Of a DNA stretch of 64,000 nt, positions 34,936-46,989 are shown one piece after another. Positions within the stretch are counted from its first letter, which is position 1, and each line of letters starts with the position of its first letter. A program made the translations under genes and the position numbers. The notes beneath the pieces are model-generated. The model searched no databases, was not told the DNA's origin, and saw only the letters and a list, made by a program, of their open reading frames with translations. This stretch comes from Yponomeuta sedellus (lineage: Eukaryota > Arthropoda > Insecta > Lepidoptera > Yponomeutidae): assembly GCA_934045075.1 (NCBI GenBank), contig OW203724.1:12015473-12079472 (forward strand). Direction: 5' to 3'.

Positions 34936-36267
34936 GAAAAAGGACAAATAGAACACTTTCAAACATTGATTAGTAATCAATACATTTCAAATGATTACGT
35001 TATGTAAGGTTAAGTAAGTAAGGTTATGACATTTTAAATGATTACATTTCAAACGTATGTAACGCTTAAAAACAATAACATCACAAACGTATACGAGAAT
35101 ATTATCACGCTCAGGTTTAAAGTATTGAGCCACTAAAATGGTCGCGACTCAGCATGTGTCGTAGGAGCACCGAGGTACTCCCACAACGCTGATATTCTGT
35201 CGCGGCCATACTGCGGTTAGTCGTGTTTGTTGAAAAAAAAAAGAAGTAAAGAATTTTGAATTTGGAAAATGGGTGCCCAAATAATTGGAGTACAAAGTGT
35301 ATGTGTGTGTAGAAGTGTAGTGTAGTAAAATGAGTGAGTAGTGCAAAATATCAGTGCAAAATATAAGTGTGTAACCGGTGTGTTAACAAATATAATAAAT
35401 ATATTATATCGAAGTGAAGTGCCTCACGGTCGGTGTTTTGCCGGTGAAATCTGCGGCACAGCTGAGAGCTATCTACCCACTAAGATGCAATAAAGTCTGA
35501 GGGACCAGCACGGCTTACAGGTACGCATACAACAGTACTATTATTACATATTTGCGCCTGCAACAGATGTGCTTTAAAATGTTTTTTAAAAGTATGTTTA
35601 TTTTTTTTTAGTATGTTTATTTTTTTTTTTTTTTTGTTTATTTTTGTTTATGAACACAGCATGCATAAAAATATAAAAGTACCCGTAGCTAGATTATTAA
35701 TTAATAATAATTCTTATTTTCGCTATTACGTTACCAAAATTGACACCGTTGGCAAGGACCTCCAGACACAACTGCTATAGTTTTAGGATGTCTGAATCCA
35801 CTTAATATGTACCAATATTATGTTATATGTAAACCTAAATAAACAAATAATATTAATTGATCTGTAGTAAAAGTTATTTTAATTATTCGTCCACGTTTGG
35901 TTCGACAAAGCATTGTAGCGTTGATTTTTTTCTACTATAATGTCAAATGTTAATGATTGTGTAGTCGAATATGCGTGAAAAAAGAAAGAACTAAGAAAAT
36001 TGTCTCCACTTCGGTTATCGTAAGAACTTGTAAACTATTTCAATAAAAGCCCTAGCTATCCTCAAATTAACCCATCCGAATATGCAACTTCAGTCTACTA
36101 TGGATCGGCAACAGTTATTGCCTGTAGTCAAAGAGCTACTCGGAGTTCGTAATAGGACGTGACACGACGACGAACGTTATCTAGTTAAGAAAACACATTA
36201 TTATTATAATTCAGGATTGCTTACTCAAAGTCGAACATGGGACACGTGAACTATTCGATTTTTTGAC
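34936..36267. other. non-coding, no gene recognised
   Basis: T-rich runs near 35600-35645. No domain, RNA gene or bounded repeat was identified. Confidence 0.4.
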
Positions 36268-36278
36268 AAACGGAGGTT

Positions 36279-37479
36279 CATCATCAGTGGCCTTTAACAT
36301 CTACGAAAGATGATTTAAACAGCAACCGCGTCAGTTAGGTACTTGCTTTTGGCACTTGCGCTGATGGCTAACAAGGCCTATACGAGAGCGACAACGCCGG
36401 TCGCAACGTCCGCAAACAAATTGTGTTCCCGGTGCCGTTAGAGGTTGTGCCATTCGTTGGTGACGTAGATGGCGCTTTTGGGAGAGCAGATCGAACCAGG
36501 CATTGTCATGCGCGACCACCCCATCTGATAATCTTTTCCTCCAACTATCACGGTCACCAGAAACTTTTTCCCAGGTGTTCGGGGCAATGTTAAAAGACAC
36601 CATATCGCGTTTAGCGCTATCTTTAAACCGCAGTAGTGGCCGCCCAACTGGACGTTTAGCGTCCGAAATTTGACCAAGGAGAGTTAATCTTGGCAAACGA
36701 GAAGGCTCCATCCGTTGCACATGCCCCAGCCAGCGCAATCTTCTTTGTTTAAGTAGTGCGGTTATGCTAGGCATGCACGCGATACTAAGCACCTTCTCGT
36801 TTGTTACTCGATCCTTCCAAGAAATATCCAATATACGCCTGAGACAGCGCATATGAAAGTTATTTAATTTCCGCTCCTGTTTGGCATACGATGTCCAGGT
36901 CTCTGCGCCATATAAGAGTATGGACAAGATGCAGGTCTGATAAATAATCATCTTGGTCTTTACAGTCAGATATTTGTTGTACCATACTCTTGCGCTCAGC
37001 TTCCCGAAGATCGTAGAGGCCTTGCCGATGCGGCTGTTTATTTCAGCGTCGAGGCAATGATTGTATGAGACTGTGGACCCAAGGTAGCAGAAATTATCAA
37101 CAACATCCAGTGGTGAGCCTTCCAGCAAGATTGTGGGCATTTCATTATCCCCCTGCGCCATAATGACGGTTTTCTTTGCGTTGATGGACATAGAGAATTG
37201 CTTACAAGCTTTACTAAACTTATCCAACATTTCCTGAAGTTCTGATGGGCCTGAAGCAACAAATGCTGCATCGTCAGCAAACAGCAAGCTATCAATGAAA
37301 ATATCCCGGCGATGTCTTTTGGATTTAAGGAGGGAAACATTGAAAAGCTTACCATCCACCCTAGTGTGAAGGTGTATGCCTTGTTGGTTATCTCCGAAAG
37401 CAACCTTGAGGAGTACAGAGAAAAATATACCAAACAGTGTCGGCGCTAGCACACAACCCTGCCTGACCCCTCTTCTCAT
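36279..37479 (-). mobile_element. 5'-truncated LINE with target-site duplications
   Basis: The insertion is bounded by AAACGGAGGTT at 36268-36278 and again at 37480-37490. Read on the minus strand, it begins in the middle of a reverse transcriptase and ends CCACTGATGATGA, a short tandem tail typical of RTE-like elements. Exact 11-bp duplications and 5' truncation are the signature of target-primed reverse transcription. The coding part is nearly free of damage, so the insertion is fairly young. Confidence 0.82.
36331..37479 (-). CDS. RTE-like LINE reverse transcriptase, C-terminal 382 residues
   Basis: The open frame enters at RRGVRQGCVLAPTLF (polymerase block before the active site) and has the active-site box FADD at residues 67-70. 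It continues with the thumb-like blocks YLGSTVSYNHCLDAEI, TWTSYAKQERKLNNFH, LRRILDISWKDRVTN and RRLRWLGHVQRM, then GRPLLRFKD. It ends in a zinc-finger-like C-x2-C-x12-H-x3-C (residues 356, 359, 372, 376). The first Met shown is internal: the true protein starts upstream and is lost by truncation, with endonuclease and early polymerase missing. No stop interrupts the remaining 382 codons. This is a different family from the remnants at 1.6 and 17.1 kb. The RTE-like label rests on layout and tail, not on a tree. Confidence 0.85.
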   Translation of the reverse strand: MRRGVRQGCVLAPTLFGIFFSVLLKVAFGDNQQGIHLHTRVDGKLFNVSLLKSKRHRRDIFIDSLLFADDAAFVASGPSELQEMLDKFSKACKQFSMSINAKKTVIMAQGDNEMPTILLEGSPLDVVDNFCYLGSTVSYNHCLDAEINSRIGKASTIFGKLSARVWYNKYLTVKTKMIIYQTCILSILLYGAETWTSYAKQERKLNNFHMRCLRRILDISWKDRVTNEKVLSIACMPSITALLKQRRLRWLGHVQRMEPSRLPRLTLLGQISDAKRPVGRPLLRFKDSAKRDMVSFNIAPNTWEKVSGDRDSWRKRLSDGVVAHDNAWFDLLSQKRHLRHQRMAQPLTAPGTQFVCGRCDRRCRSRIGLVSHQRKCQKQVPN

Positions 37480-37574
37480 AAACGGAGGTTAATCACATAG
37501 ATATTGTATCTTTTTGATTAACCTCCGCAATCACATACACCACCTTGTAATCTACTATTGAGGCGCTTTGGGGT

Positions 37575-37745
37575 GCTAACTAGCGCCACCAACGGAATAA
37601 AAATGATAACTTGTTTTTTAATACGTTTTTTTTTTCAAAAAGTATAAAATGATGTCATCATAAATCTTAACCACTATGACAATTATTTTTCGATCAATAA
37701 CCTAGGACTTAAATCGATTTCCACCTGTTAACACTAGAACCTTTA
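37575..37745 (+). repeat. dispersed repeat, copy A
   Basis: Shares CTAGCGCCACCAA, ATAACTTGTTTTTTA, ATACGTTTTTT, TTTCAAAAAG and CCTAGGA in order with 44645-44805. It is non-coding, in the same orientation, about 7 kb apart. Confidence 0.6.
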
Positions 37746-39088
37746 ATGTTCGCGAAATAGAGGGCAAGTGAAGAATTGGTAATGTTATTTGTTCTTGAAT
37801 GAATAATTAAAAAAAGTACATTTTTAGTACAAGTTGGAAGTTAAAGTTATGTTCGTACTTTTAAGTATTAAAACAGTATTAAAACGATTGCCCGTGCATG
37901 TTTTAATTGCGCCTATGGAAGGCTAATGGTCGACGAGTTTCATTTACCCAAAAGCGATGTAAAGGGGATGTACCGCGGTTTATTTATTCCTAGTTTAATC
38001 GGGTCTCGGTCGGCACAGCCTCTTTGCCCTGAAATACGGTCCAATTAAATCCAGCAATTGCTGTCGCCCGGCTTTTATTGCCGACCGTTCTAGAACTTTC
38101 TTTAAATACTGTACATCGGATTGGCTCTGTGGTTCATTTCAAAGCATTGTATGATTCCCGGCAGATAAATTGAACTTAAACCCAGTCGGGATGACTTTGC
38201 TATGTACACGTAAGCGCATTTTTTTTATTTGTGTTTTGAGTAAATTAGAGTACAAAGTATTTTAATTTACGAGATCCGAAATACAACCATGCGGAATCAA
38301 AGTCATGTTATTTGTCGGGTATTGTACAAACTTATTGCTAGGTTTAATTTAGACACATTTTAAACTTTCGCGACTTGAACACATTATTAGAATATTTTCG
38401 GGGCTTAATCGCGTAGTACGAGAAGACTGATGACTGGTGCTCGCTCGCATCTTCGGCTGATAAGGTTTCAGCCTACCCTCAATCAGCCACCACAAAACAC
38501 TATTAGGGTTGCGACACACTACACTGACAATGTCGGACGACAAGTCGGATGTCGAGGTAAAATAACAATAAATTACTGCGCGATTAAGCCCCAAAAATAT
38601 TCTAATAATTTATTTAGACAGATAGAGAAAACTTGATTGAACAACCAGAGGAACGAATTACAAATGGTTTCTTATATCTAAGTAACCGCATCCAATTTTA
38701 TTTACTATCTCTATTCTATTGAGTGATAGGTAAAGACTTACGCCTGAAACAAGCAAATAATGTAGAGTCAATACATCAACCTTTACATTTTACTTGCAAA
38801 CTCGCCCCTTAAAAACATAAGTTTGTAGAGTACATCGGTGTAAAGGTTGAGAGTAAGTATGTCGACTGGATGTGAGCTTGCGTATCTGCGATACGATTTT
38901 TAAGTGATCACCCGCTCGCACCCACAAGTTAGTCCAATTCCTTATTGTTGGAGGTATGGTTTTACCCGGGTAACCCCTGTTTCTCGTACACTAACAAGCT
39001 GCTAATCTACTGGTAACAGCTCTCAAATGGCCAAAGTGCGTAGAAAAAAAAACAACTTACAACTGTAGGTAGATATATATAATTATCT
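37746..39088. other. non-coding, no gene recognised
   Basis: No domain, RNA gene or clear repeat was seen. Confidence 0.4.
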
Positions 39089-39144
39089 ATAATTTCCATC
39101 CATCTTTATATACAATAAAGAGTTATATATATATATAACTCTTT

Positions 39145-39215
<71 letters not shown>

Positions 39216-39330
39216 CTCACTCTTTATTGTATATAAAGATGGAAATTACACAGATATTTCTTAACCTAAGAGTACAGACGGCGGCCTTATCACTAAAAGT
39301 AATCTCTCTGTAGATCTATCTGAGAAACCG
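39089..39330. repeat. (TA)n-centred palindrome of LINE-tail sequence
   Basis: Arms ATCTTTATATACAATAAAGA (left, about 39103-39122) and its complement (right, about 39223-39242) flank a long TA dinucleotide tract, with a further copy of the arm inside. The sequence after the right arm (GGCGGCCTTATCACTAAAAG) belongs to the LINE-tail repeat seen at 23.1 and 60.4 kb. Confidence 0.7.
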
Positions 39331-39872
39331 GAGGTTAGTTGTTCATCCGTGCCGCGGCGATTAATATTTTGGTAAGTTAGTTCAGTCTTTAGTGAGTTAT
39401 ACTAACGAATATACATTTACAAACACCTCTAAACATCAATTATACATTTACTTTGTATGTGCAGTAACGTGTTACGTAGATATCTATCTCTATAAGACAT
39501 TTAAACAACCCCATCCGCAGTTCTTTGTTCCTGCGTCTGTGATGTACAAATATTGTTATTACCCGACTGCAGCTAGTGAATATTGTGTTCTCCGCTCGTG
39601 TGTATGTTGTACGACTCTTTGCGACTAGAACAGAGCAGAGGCCGAAACACTTGTCCGGTTTAAATTTGTCAAATACTCGCTGCCTGAAGACTATATTACC
39701 TATGTCAAAAAACAGTACAACATTTTAATTCCCTCAGATTTAGAACACTTTTTTTAAAACACGTGCTCATCACTAAACTTTGATTGCTCTACCGTCAAAG
39801 TCGTACTCCTGAAGAAAGTTATGCATCGATTTTTTCGTGCGGTAAGTTTTTACTTTTGAATATTTTAGGGTA
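39331..39872. other. non-coding, no gene recognised
   Basis: Short frames only, no motif. It lies between two repeat blocks. Confidence 0.4.
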
Positions 39873-40765
39873 CCCAAAGTGCAAAAACGGGACCCTCTAG
39901 TCTCTAGACCCTCTAAGACTACTCTAGTCCATCTCTCTTTCATCAGTATCTCATGAACCGTAATAGCTAAACAGTTTACAGATATTTTTACAGATACTGC
40001 ATTTCTGCTGCCGCTGCAATTACAAATACTATATAAAATACTATATAAAAGGCTCCATACAAGTAACGTATTTTTTTGCTGTTGTTTGCTCGATATTAAT
40101 AATAGCAACAAATACAGGCTAGAAATATTCACAGAATATATTCGCTTCAAAAGTAAATAATTGAATTATACAATAAAATAATGTCGCGGTACCATCTCGA
40201 ACGTTCGAGAATGGAGCCTCTGGATGACTCGTCGCCGCATGCTTCGTTTTAGAAACGTTGCAAGCAATAATGACTCATATCACTAAAATGGGGCTCACAA
40301 CTCTATGACAAGAAACTGTTCTAGAGTCGTTACCACGTGCAGTTTAGTTCAGTTTTGACTTCCGAAGAGTACTCGGTTCACTTCGAGCGAACCTACCAGC
40401 GAAACGAGTGATAACCTACGACCTCAGCGATATTGTTAGACTTCGATTGGACCTGCGATTTGAAAACTTCGTGTGGACTTCGTGTTGTGAAGACCTGCAA
40501 ACCAGACCCTGCGTGAATAAATCCTAAGAAGATATTGGCGTTTTACTTCCAAATCTAGAACCCGAGCCCGTAACAATAAATATGAAAGAGGGGCTCCTAC
40601 ATCACACACGTAATTTTGGCCGTTCTTTGTTCAATTTTAATAACGGTTTGAAATATTAACAAAATATTTAGTTGTATATTCACTTCAAAAATAAATAATT
40701 ATGCTTATAATAGTACGGAACTCTTGGTGCGAGGGTGCGACTCGCACTTTGTCAGTTTTTTTAAC
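39873..40765 (+). repeat. CCGTACCC-family repeat, split by a solo LTR
   Basis: The left part, 39873-40181, starts TTTTAGGGTACCCAAAGTGC and includes GTATCTCATGAACCGTAA. The right part, 40576-40765, ends with GTACGGAACTCTTGGTGCG, then ACTCGCACTTTGTCAG. The order matches the 18.6-19.5 kb copy, with a solo LTR in between. Confidence 0.7.
40182..40575 (+). mobile_element. solo LTR, probably Gypsy-type
   Basis: The 394-bp segment begins TGTCGCGGTACCATCTCG and ends GAGCCCGTAACA, the canonical TG...CA. An exact 4-bp duplication, ATAA, lies at 40178-40181 and 40576-40579. An AATAAA signal at 40516-40521 sits in the second half, as in an R/U5 region. No internal retroviral-type coding sequence adjoins it, so it is a solo LTR left by recombination between two LTRs. 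A 4-bp duplication is most usual for Ty3/Gypsy elements. The orientation is inferred from the AATAAA. Confidence 0.8.
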
Positions 40766-40994
40766 AAAGGGTCGCTACGGGCGGGGCCATAAAGGGTGCT
40801 CCAGAGTCCTTGGTGCTCCTCGGCGTTGACGGGAGTTGTAGTGATAACGCACGAAGTTCTGCCAGACGAGACTGTCAGCCCTTACTAGCCTGCCATCACA
40901 TAAATAAAACTTACCAAAACTCGGGATGTATTCGCGAGATTGTGTTTTCTTATATAAAAACAAATTATATTTAAATTTCACGAAAGTTAAGCAA

Positions 40995-41290
40995 CACAGG
41001 GCGTGTTCAGTGCATGGATGGGTAAACCGTCTATGACTAACGCTATTGTCATTTTTCCGAGCGATTCCGTGCTTCGCAAGGCACGTTAAGCAGTTGGTGC
41101 CGGCTGTCGTCGATAAATGGCAGTAGTTAAGAAAAGTCATAGAAAGCGTTTGGCAGTAAGACTATGCAGCCATTCGTCTTGCAAGCCTCCACCAATCCGG
41201 ACTTGGCCCCCGTGGTGAAGTATGGCCTATACCTTCCTCAGGGAAGATACCCGTGCCCCTCGGTGGGGACATAATGGGTTGGTTATGATA
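40995..41290 (+). repeat. 5S-like SINE family, near full length
   Basis: This starts in the 5S-like head (TTCAGTGCATGGATGGGTAA), continues with TTCCGAGCGATTCCGTGC, the GCCGGCTGTCG block and TCCGGACTTGGCCCC, and ends GGGGACATAATGGGTTG. It belongs to the CCTCAGGGAAGA 3' variant also seen at 14.6 kb. Confidence 0.75.
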
Positions 41291-44200
41291 TTGAAATTTA
41301 AGGTTAGTTAATATTTTTAAATTGTCGGTTAGTTCGCATATTTTATTAACATTATTTTATGTCTTAACAATTAAAAGTACTTTCGATTATATATTTTTGT
41401 TAAGTTACAAAACTATTGAATGTTTACAATGTGCATTAATTTGTAGTATTATGGTATTTTCATCCTTCCATTTGACATCCATTTTCCACTTAAAATAAGT
41501 CAGTTCCTTTGTATATAAATCTGTAAATTTTGTCCCTGTATAATTACATATATTTGGTTCACTCTATTTCTTTGTTCGCGCATTGCGCAAATACCGCTGA
41601 ACTGAATTAAATTACACTTCATGATTTATGTCGGATTCCCGTGTAAAATAAGGTATAACATCACGCTTATGTCCATGGCGACATAAGAAAATCAACATCT
41701 TCATACATTGCATGCACTACCCTACGAAAATATCGTTCTTTTATTTCTCAGTTATGGCTTAGCATGATTTGTGCCTAGGCCAGTGTCAGGTTATCGAGGA
41801 CTAAAAGTTAAAATTAGGGAAACGTAACATATTTTACGAAAGGAAGTATGAAACGGGGTTTGGAAAAAGGTTCTAAAAATCAGTAATAATAACATAACTA
41901 ATTACAATACAATTGCAGTACAATTCCACCAAACTGCGATCCCAACCCGCATGCCCAGTGTGGGGATTATGGGCATTACCCCTCAATGATGGCACAACCT
42001 TGCGCTATGGCGCTCATTAGGGGAGGGCTATGTCCAGCAGTGGACTTATATAGCCTGAAGAAGAAGAACATAACGAATAAAATATAATTGATTAAAAGGA
42101 TTTACAATAACGTCGTTCAACGTCGTTGTTATGATAGGTAATGTTTTCGAATGTACGACCCTATCATACATATATTTTTATAACATTGTTTAACATTACT
42201 TAGATTTAAGAAATCATAGTTGTATTCTTTTCTCTGGTTTTGCAATAGAGTTCTCTATCTCTTTCTATCTATCTATGTAGCTAATATGTACTTGTGTAAA
42301 CATTCATTGTAGGTATTTTAAAGTAAGTTTAAGTACTTTAATAATGTCAGTCATTTTGTCTATATACATATACTTAGATATTTTATGTACACCTACTCTC
42401 TACATCTCTGCTACTTTTAAGTCGGGATTTCTTTTAAACCTTCTTAGAATAGAATGGAATACTTTACTTGCTAAAGCATGGTAATTACATATCATGTAGG
42501 TGGTACAGTACTACACATCATAAAAGTCCCTTCGGAAATCTTCGTTCGCGCAGACTAGGAAGAAGTGTAACGAAAGTACCCGAATCTATAAGTACATTCA
42601 ACATGATCTTTAACCGATACGGTTAAGGTGCAGAATTGATTGCCGCAGTAGCGCTACCTATTTCGCTCACGCTAATATTGCCAAACTAATAGTCACCTGC
42701 ATCGATGACGTTGAATCAACCAATAGCAATAAAGGCGCGTGGCCTGCCATAAAATGAAACTATCTGATTGGTCGATCAACTTGCCGCACATCCAAAATTT
42801 GGTCATCTGCGCAGGTACATCCGCGAGACTTGTTTCTTGTGTAGCACTGTAACTGAATATTATGGTACAGGCATGCTCTACCCGTCAGGGTGCGCAAATA
42901 TTACTTTGCTTCTGAAAACAAAGTAATAGTTTCTTCCGGACGCCCTTCTAACGATGGTTAGTCCGGGGAAAACCGGTGTACGCCAGCCCTAGCACTTTTT
43001 GCGGAAAAGCAAGTACTCGACACTACGACGACGGAGGGGGCCAGCCACAGATAAAGCATTTCTGTATAGTCTAACGGTGCTATTTGTAATAAACACATTT
43101 TTCTTAAAACACTTAAACGCAGTATAAATTAATAGTCTGTCGTAAACAGACTATTTATACAGTATTATACATACTGTTAGAACGGGTCACGGTTTTGACT
43201 TAAAAAAAAAGATTTTGAATCACACAAAGAAAATAAAAGTTTAATTTTATTAAATAATTAGTACAGGAATTTCAGGACCGGCGTAGCGTGACGGAGTATG
43301 GATTGAGACTGGAACAATAGGTGTCTGAGGGGCTTGATTATGAGAAAATGCTGATGTGAGAGTCTGAGTATTGAAGGGATGATTAGGCAAATGTGTATAG
43401 AAGGCAAGGGTATAACAATACGTACTGCATATGGTAAACAGACTATTTGCACCGTATTTTACAAGTATTTCCATTGTAAACTCTTTCCACAGAATATTTG
43501 TATGGATTTTTTGAAGCAGATAATCGTGTTTTAACATCGTGTAGGTAACAGTGTTACCTTAGTTCCGGATTCACTTACTTAATGTTTGGCCTGTTATTAA
43601 GCTAATAACGTGGGGTGTTTATGAAAGTTTTATTTTATCAAAAGAACGTAATAAGCGAAATTCTTTGATTTACTATAATTCTGCTTTATGAAACCGGGCG
43701 AATTACTACAAAAACCACACATACTATACCTATCTGCACACTACGGGCACACGTGAATGTAAAAGCGGGGTAATTTTACTCGACACGTAGCACCTAACTT
43801 AAATTATGATTTGTGGCAAGCGACAGAATACGAATATTCAAACATGGAAAGGATTTGTTTGCTGTAACATAGATTACCAACTTTCCAGACCGCAATTAAA
43901 TAAATGTTTGACGAGTAGGTATAGTCAGTAAGAGTTGCTGTGCATCAATTTTGAGTTCCTCTTACAGCTTGCACGAGACGATCATCGCTGATGCCACCTC
44001 CTGGGCTTCGTTTATTTTTTGTCGACCTCCAAAAACCGTTTGTTTTATGAGCGAACACTGTTCGGGTGCGTCTGGGCGTTGCAGGGAAAAACATACCTTA
44101 AGGTGAACCAACGCAATCCTGGCTGATGGTACCTCGCCAAATACTGCTCGTCTAAACAGGTGCTAGATCGGTTACATACTCACCTATTATGACAATAAGT

Positions 44201-44644
44201 ACCTACCTATGATAAGTACGTAACTATATAGTGAACTACAGCCGATTAATTTAAGCATTTGGAATAACCCAAGTGTTCTGGGCCAAAATTTCTTGTATGA
44301 CTGTTACTCTGCGATACGGCAAATAGGCCAGAGCAGGGACAGTTGCCAATTGAGAAACGATTTGTTCTTCGGATAAATGCCTTATTATAAACCGTTTTAT
44401 TATCTAATAAATAATTTGTGTTTGTTTATATTTTTAAATAAATTATTTGCGAAGCAACTCTATATAACTAAAAATAATATTAAAATTGATTTCGCATCAG
44501 AAATAGACATAGCTAATATAGTTCTGGATTATTGTACCTACTTGCTTTTTTGTTGGAAAACTCTGACCAAGTTCCTGTCCAAGGGACTCTTAAGACATTA
44601 AACCAAATAGGTAAGTGAATCCGGAATTAATGCGCTAGGCAGTA
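41291..44644. other. non-coding, small repeat pieces
   Basis: At 41985-42065 there is a LINE-tail-like piece (GGGGAGGGCTATGTCCAGC). At 42445-42520 there is another short tail-like piece. A 25-base hairpin, AATAGTCTGT with its complement, lies at 43131-43155. Frames at 43250-43537 and 44377-44601 show no motif. Confidence 0.4.
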
Positions 44645-44805
44645 ATAGCTAGAGCCACCAATGAAATTAAAATCATAACTTGTTTTATATTACGTTTTTT
44701 TATTTCAAAAAGGAAACATCATACTTCTTAAGCACTATAAAAACTATTTTTTGTAAACCTAGGATAAACCACCTAAGACATTAATCTATTTCCGCCAAAA
44801 ACGGC
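44645..44805 (+). repeat. dispersed repeat, copy B
   Basis: Homologous to 37575-37745, with the same order of CTAGAGCCACCAA, ATAACTTGTTTT, TTACGTTTTTTT, TTTCAAAAAGG and CCTAGGA. Its ends were not defined. Confidence 0.6.
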
Positions 44806-46689
44806 CGTTTTTAGCGGAAGCCTATGAAAGTTCTGGGATTTTGATACTAAGTTCTAGGCTGTATGTTCTAAAAATTGTTGTGACAGATATTAAGGTTTTT
44901 GATGTTGAAAAAAATAATACGATTTTCATTATTTTTTTTTTTTGCTGACGTTAACGTTGTTTTTTAGTTTGTAGTTGTAATTTTGTTTGTCGGAACAGTA
45001 AACAAGCAATTCAAAAAATAACTGACATGGGACGTTTACACCACGAGCACAATAGAAATAAAGACAGTAAGTAATCTTTTGGCCTGCATAAGGCATAATA
45101 TGTTACACTAGCTATAATGGCAAGGCCTGTAGCTCCTCAGCCCTCAGCGACGGGCGAGCGCGCGAATGCGAGGGGCTCCAACAAGATGCAACATCTATGC
45201 TGCGAGCGAGTAGCGCGCTTACGGTAAAGTATGTATTTGTCAATTTTAGTATGGGCAGGCGCCTACCTCGTCCATCGTTATTTATCAAATTAATTGACTT
45301 GTAGTGGCTTGCAAAAACCTCCTGCACAGCATTATCTTACTGTATGCTGTATAATATGTTACTTATATACAATATACATTAATGGTATCGAGTCATGAAA
45401 GGACAATCAATAAGCAATTAAATAGAAAATTATTCGTCTAGACCCAGGACACCATTGTGCTATAATATTCAGGCTAGGACATCACAAGCTAATTATAATA
45501 ATCACCATTTTCAAGCGGTGTATTTAAATGTAATTTAAAGTAGATTTTTCTAACTATATAACTCATGATCTACATAAGAACGATATTTGCCCCATAACTT
45601 TACCTATATTTACTATAAATAATTCTTCGATACAAATTTCTTTTTAACTTAAAAAAACATTCTTTACATTGAATAGTTCTTTGGGTACCTTGAGTTTAGC
45701 TTTGTACTCGCTATTGTTGACGCAACCATACGCAATAACAAATTAGTCTCATCTTGCCAATAATCTTGAGCGACCTGCTTCCAAGCACGATCAAAGTCAA
45801 GTCGCAAGTTAAATAGAATCGAACTCGGCGTGTCAGGGCGCAAGGAGCAACCCGTGAGATTACCCGATACCACCCCGATACAAGCGACATTCGCCTATGT
45901 GTGCGGTTTCGGCGTATACCAACGCGAAGCAGAATGACGTGGTGTGTGCGGCTGCGCTCGCGCCTTTCTATGGATATTACCTAGCAGAAGTTTTGGGTGG
46001 TTTTTGAAAGCCATAGCAAAATGTTTGACAATATCTATCAAATACGTTGTTAGTTGTTTTAAAAATGAACTTTGTAAAAACAGATGAGCGCAGACACCAA
46101 ATCCTTTAGAACCATTAGCAATTAGTAACGAGCCAGAGCGTGCGTGCCTGCGGGTCCGGGTCTGCGGATCATTGTTGTGATAGACGGAGAGGCACTCAGT
46201 AATTATTATTCGCGCATCTTTTTAAACAAGATTACTCAACTCGAAACAAAACTCTTCAGCTCAAATTCTTTTTATTACCTACGTCTGTACCTACCTATAA
46301 ACGAGTATAGATACAGCTAGATGCAATTTTTAATTACTTCTAACCACCCCAAAATCTCAGCGAGTTTAGGCTACATAAAAAAACTACCTATCTGAAAAAA
46401 AATAATATTCATAGAACCAAACTTGTTGCAAGGTGCAAACATTAATTGGCACATCACTGGAATCATGTATTTAAAATTAACCGTCGACTTATTGCTAATC
46501 CAGCAGCGCCACTTAATTCGCTACTGCACCAGACTTTACCCTCAGCCGTAATCATGCAGTGAGATTAGCGCCAGCAAAATCCTAGGAATATTTACGTACG
46601 CGCAGCAGTTTAGTTTTTCGCAGCGAGAACGAGCTGTAGCGAAATTAGTGTAACAATAATTTATCGCTATTTGAAACGCAGATTTCTGC
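44806..46689. other. non-coding, one GC-rich patch
   Basis: A GC-rich segment at 45118-45290 (GACGGGCGAGCGCGCGAATG) resembles the patch at 14.83 kb. Nothing else is recognised, and the frames at 45112-45327 and 45664-45873 lack motifs. Confidence 0.4.
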
Positions 46690-46848
46690 AAGTAAAGGAT
46701 CGCACTTCACACTATACGGCTGGAGCAATTTTAATAAAATTTGGTGTGGAGTTAACTGACGCCTTGGATTAAGACATATGCTACGTTTTGCTGCGAGAAA
46801 ATATCTTATTCTCATGGGAAAATCGATACACCGCGGGGCACAGCTAGT
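46690..46848 (+). mobile_element. Helitron-like non-autonomous element, 3' end
   Basis: Typical interior words (GGCTGGAGCAATTTTAATAA, AATTTGGTGTGGAG) run to CCGCGGGGCACAGCTAG followed by T. CTAG before T after a GC-rich stem is the Helitron 3' terminus. This is one of the commonest lepidopteran repeats. Its 5' TC end was not placed with confidence. Confidence 0.6.
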
Positions 46849-46989
46849 AAATCATAAACGGGAAACGTGAACACTTAGGTGACTAATTTTAGGTGTACCT
46901 AACATGTTAATTAAAAAACCGGCAAAGTTCGAATCAGACTCGCGCACCAAAGATTCCGTATAAATTTGTAAGTAGGTACTTTCATCCAT

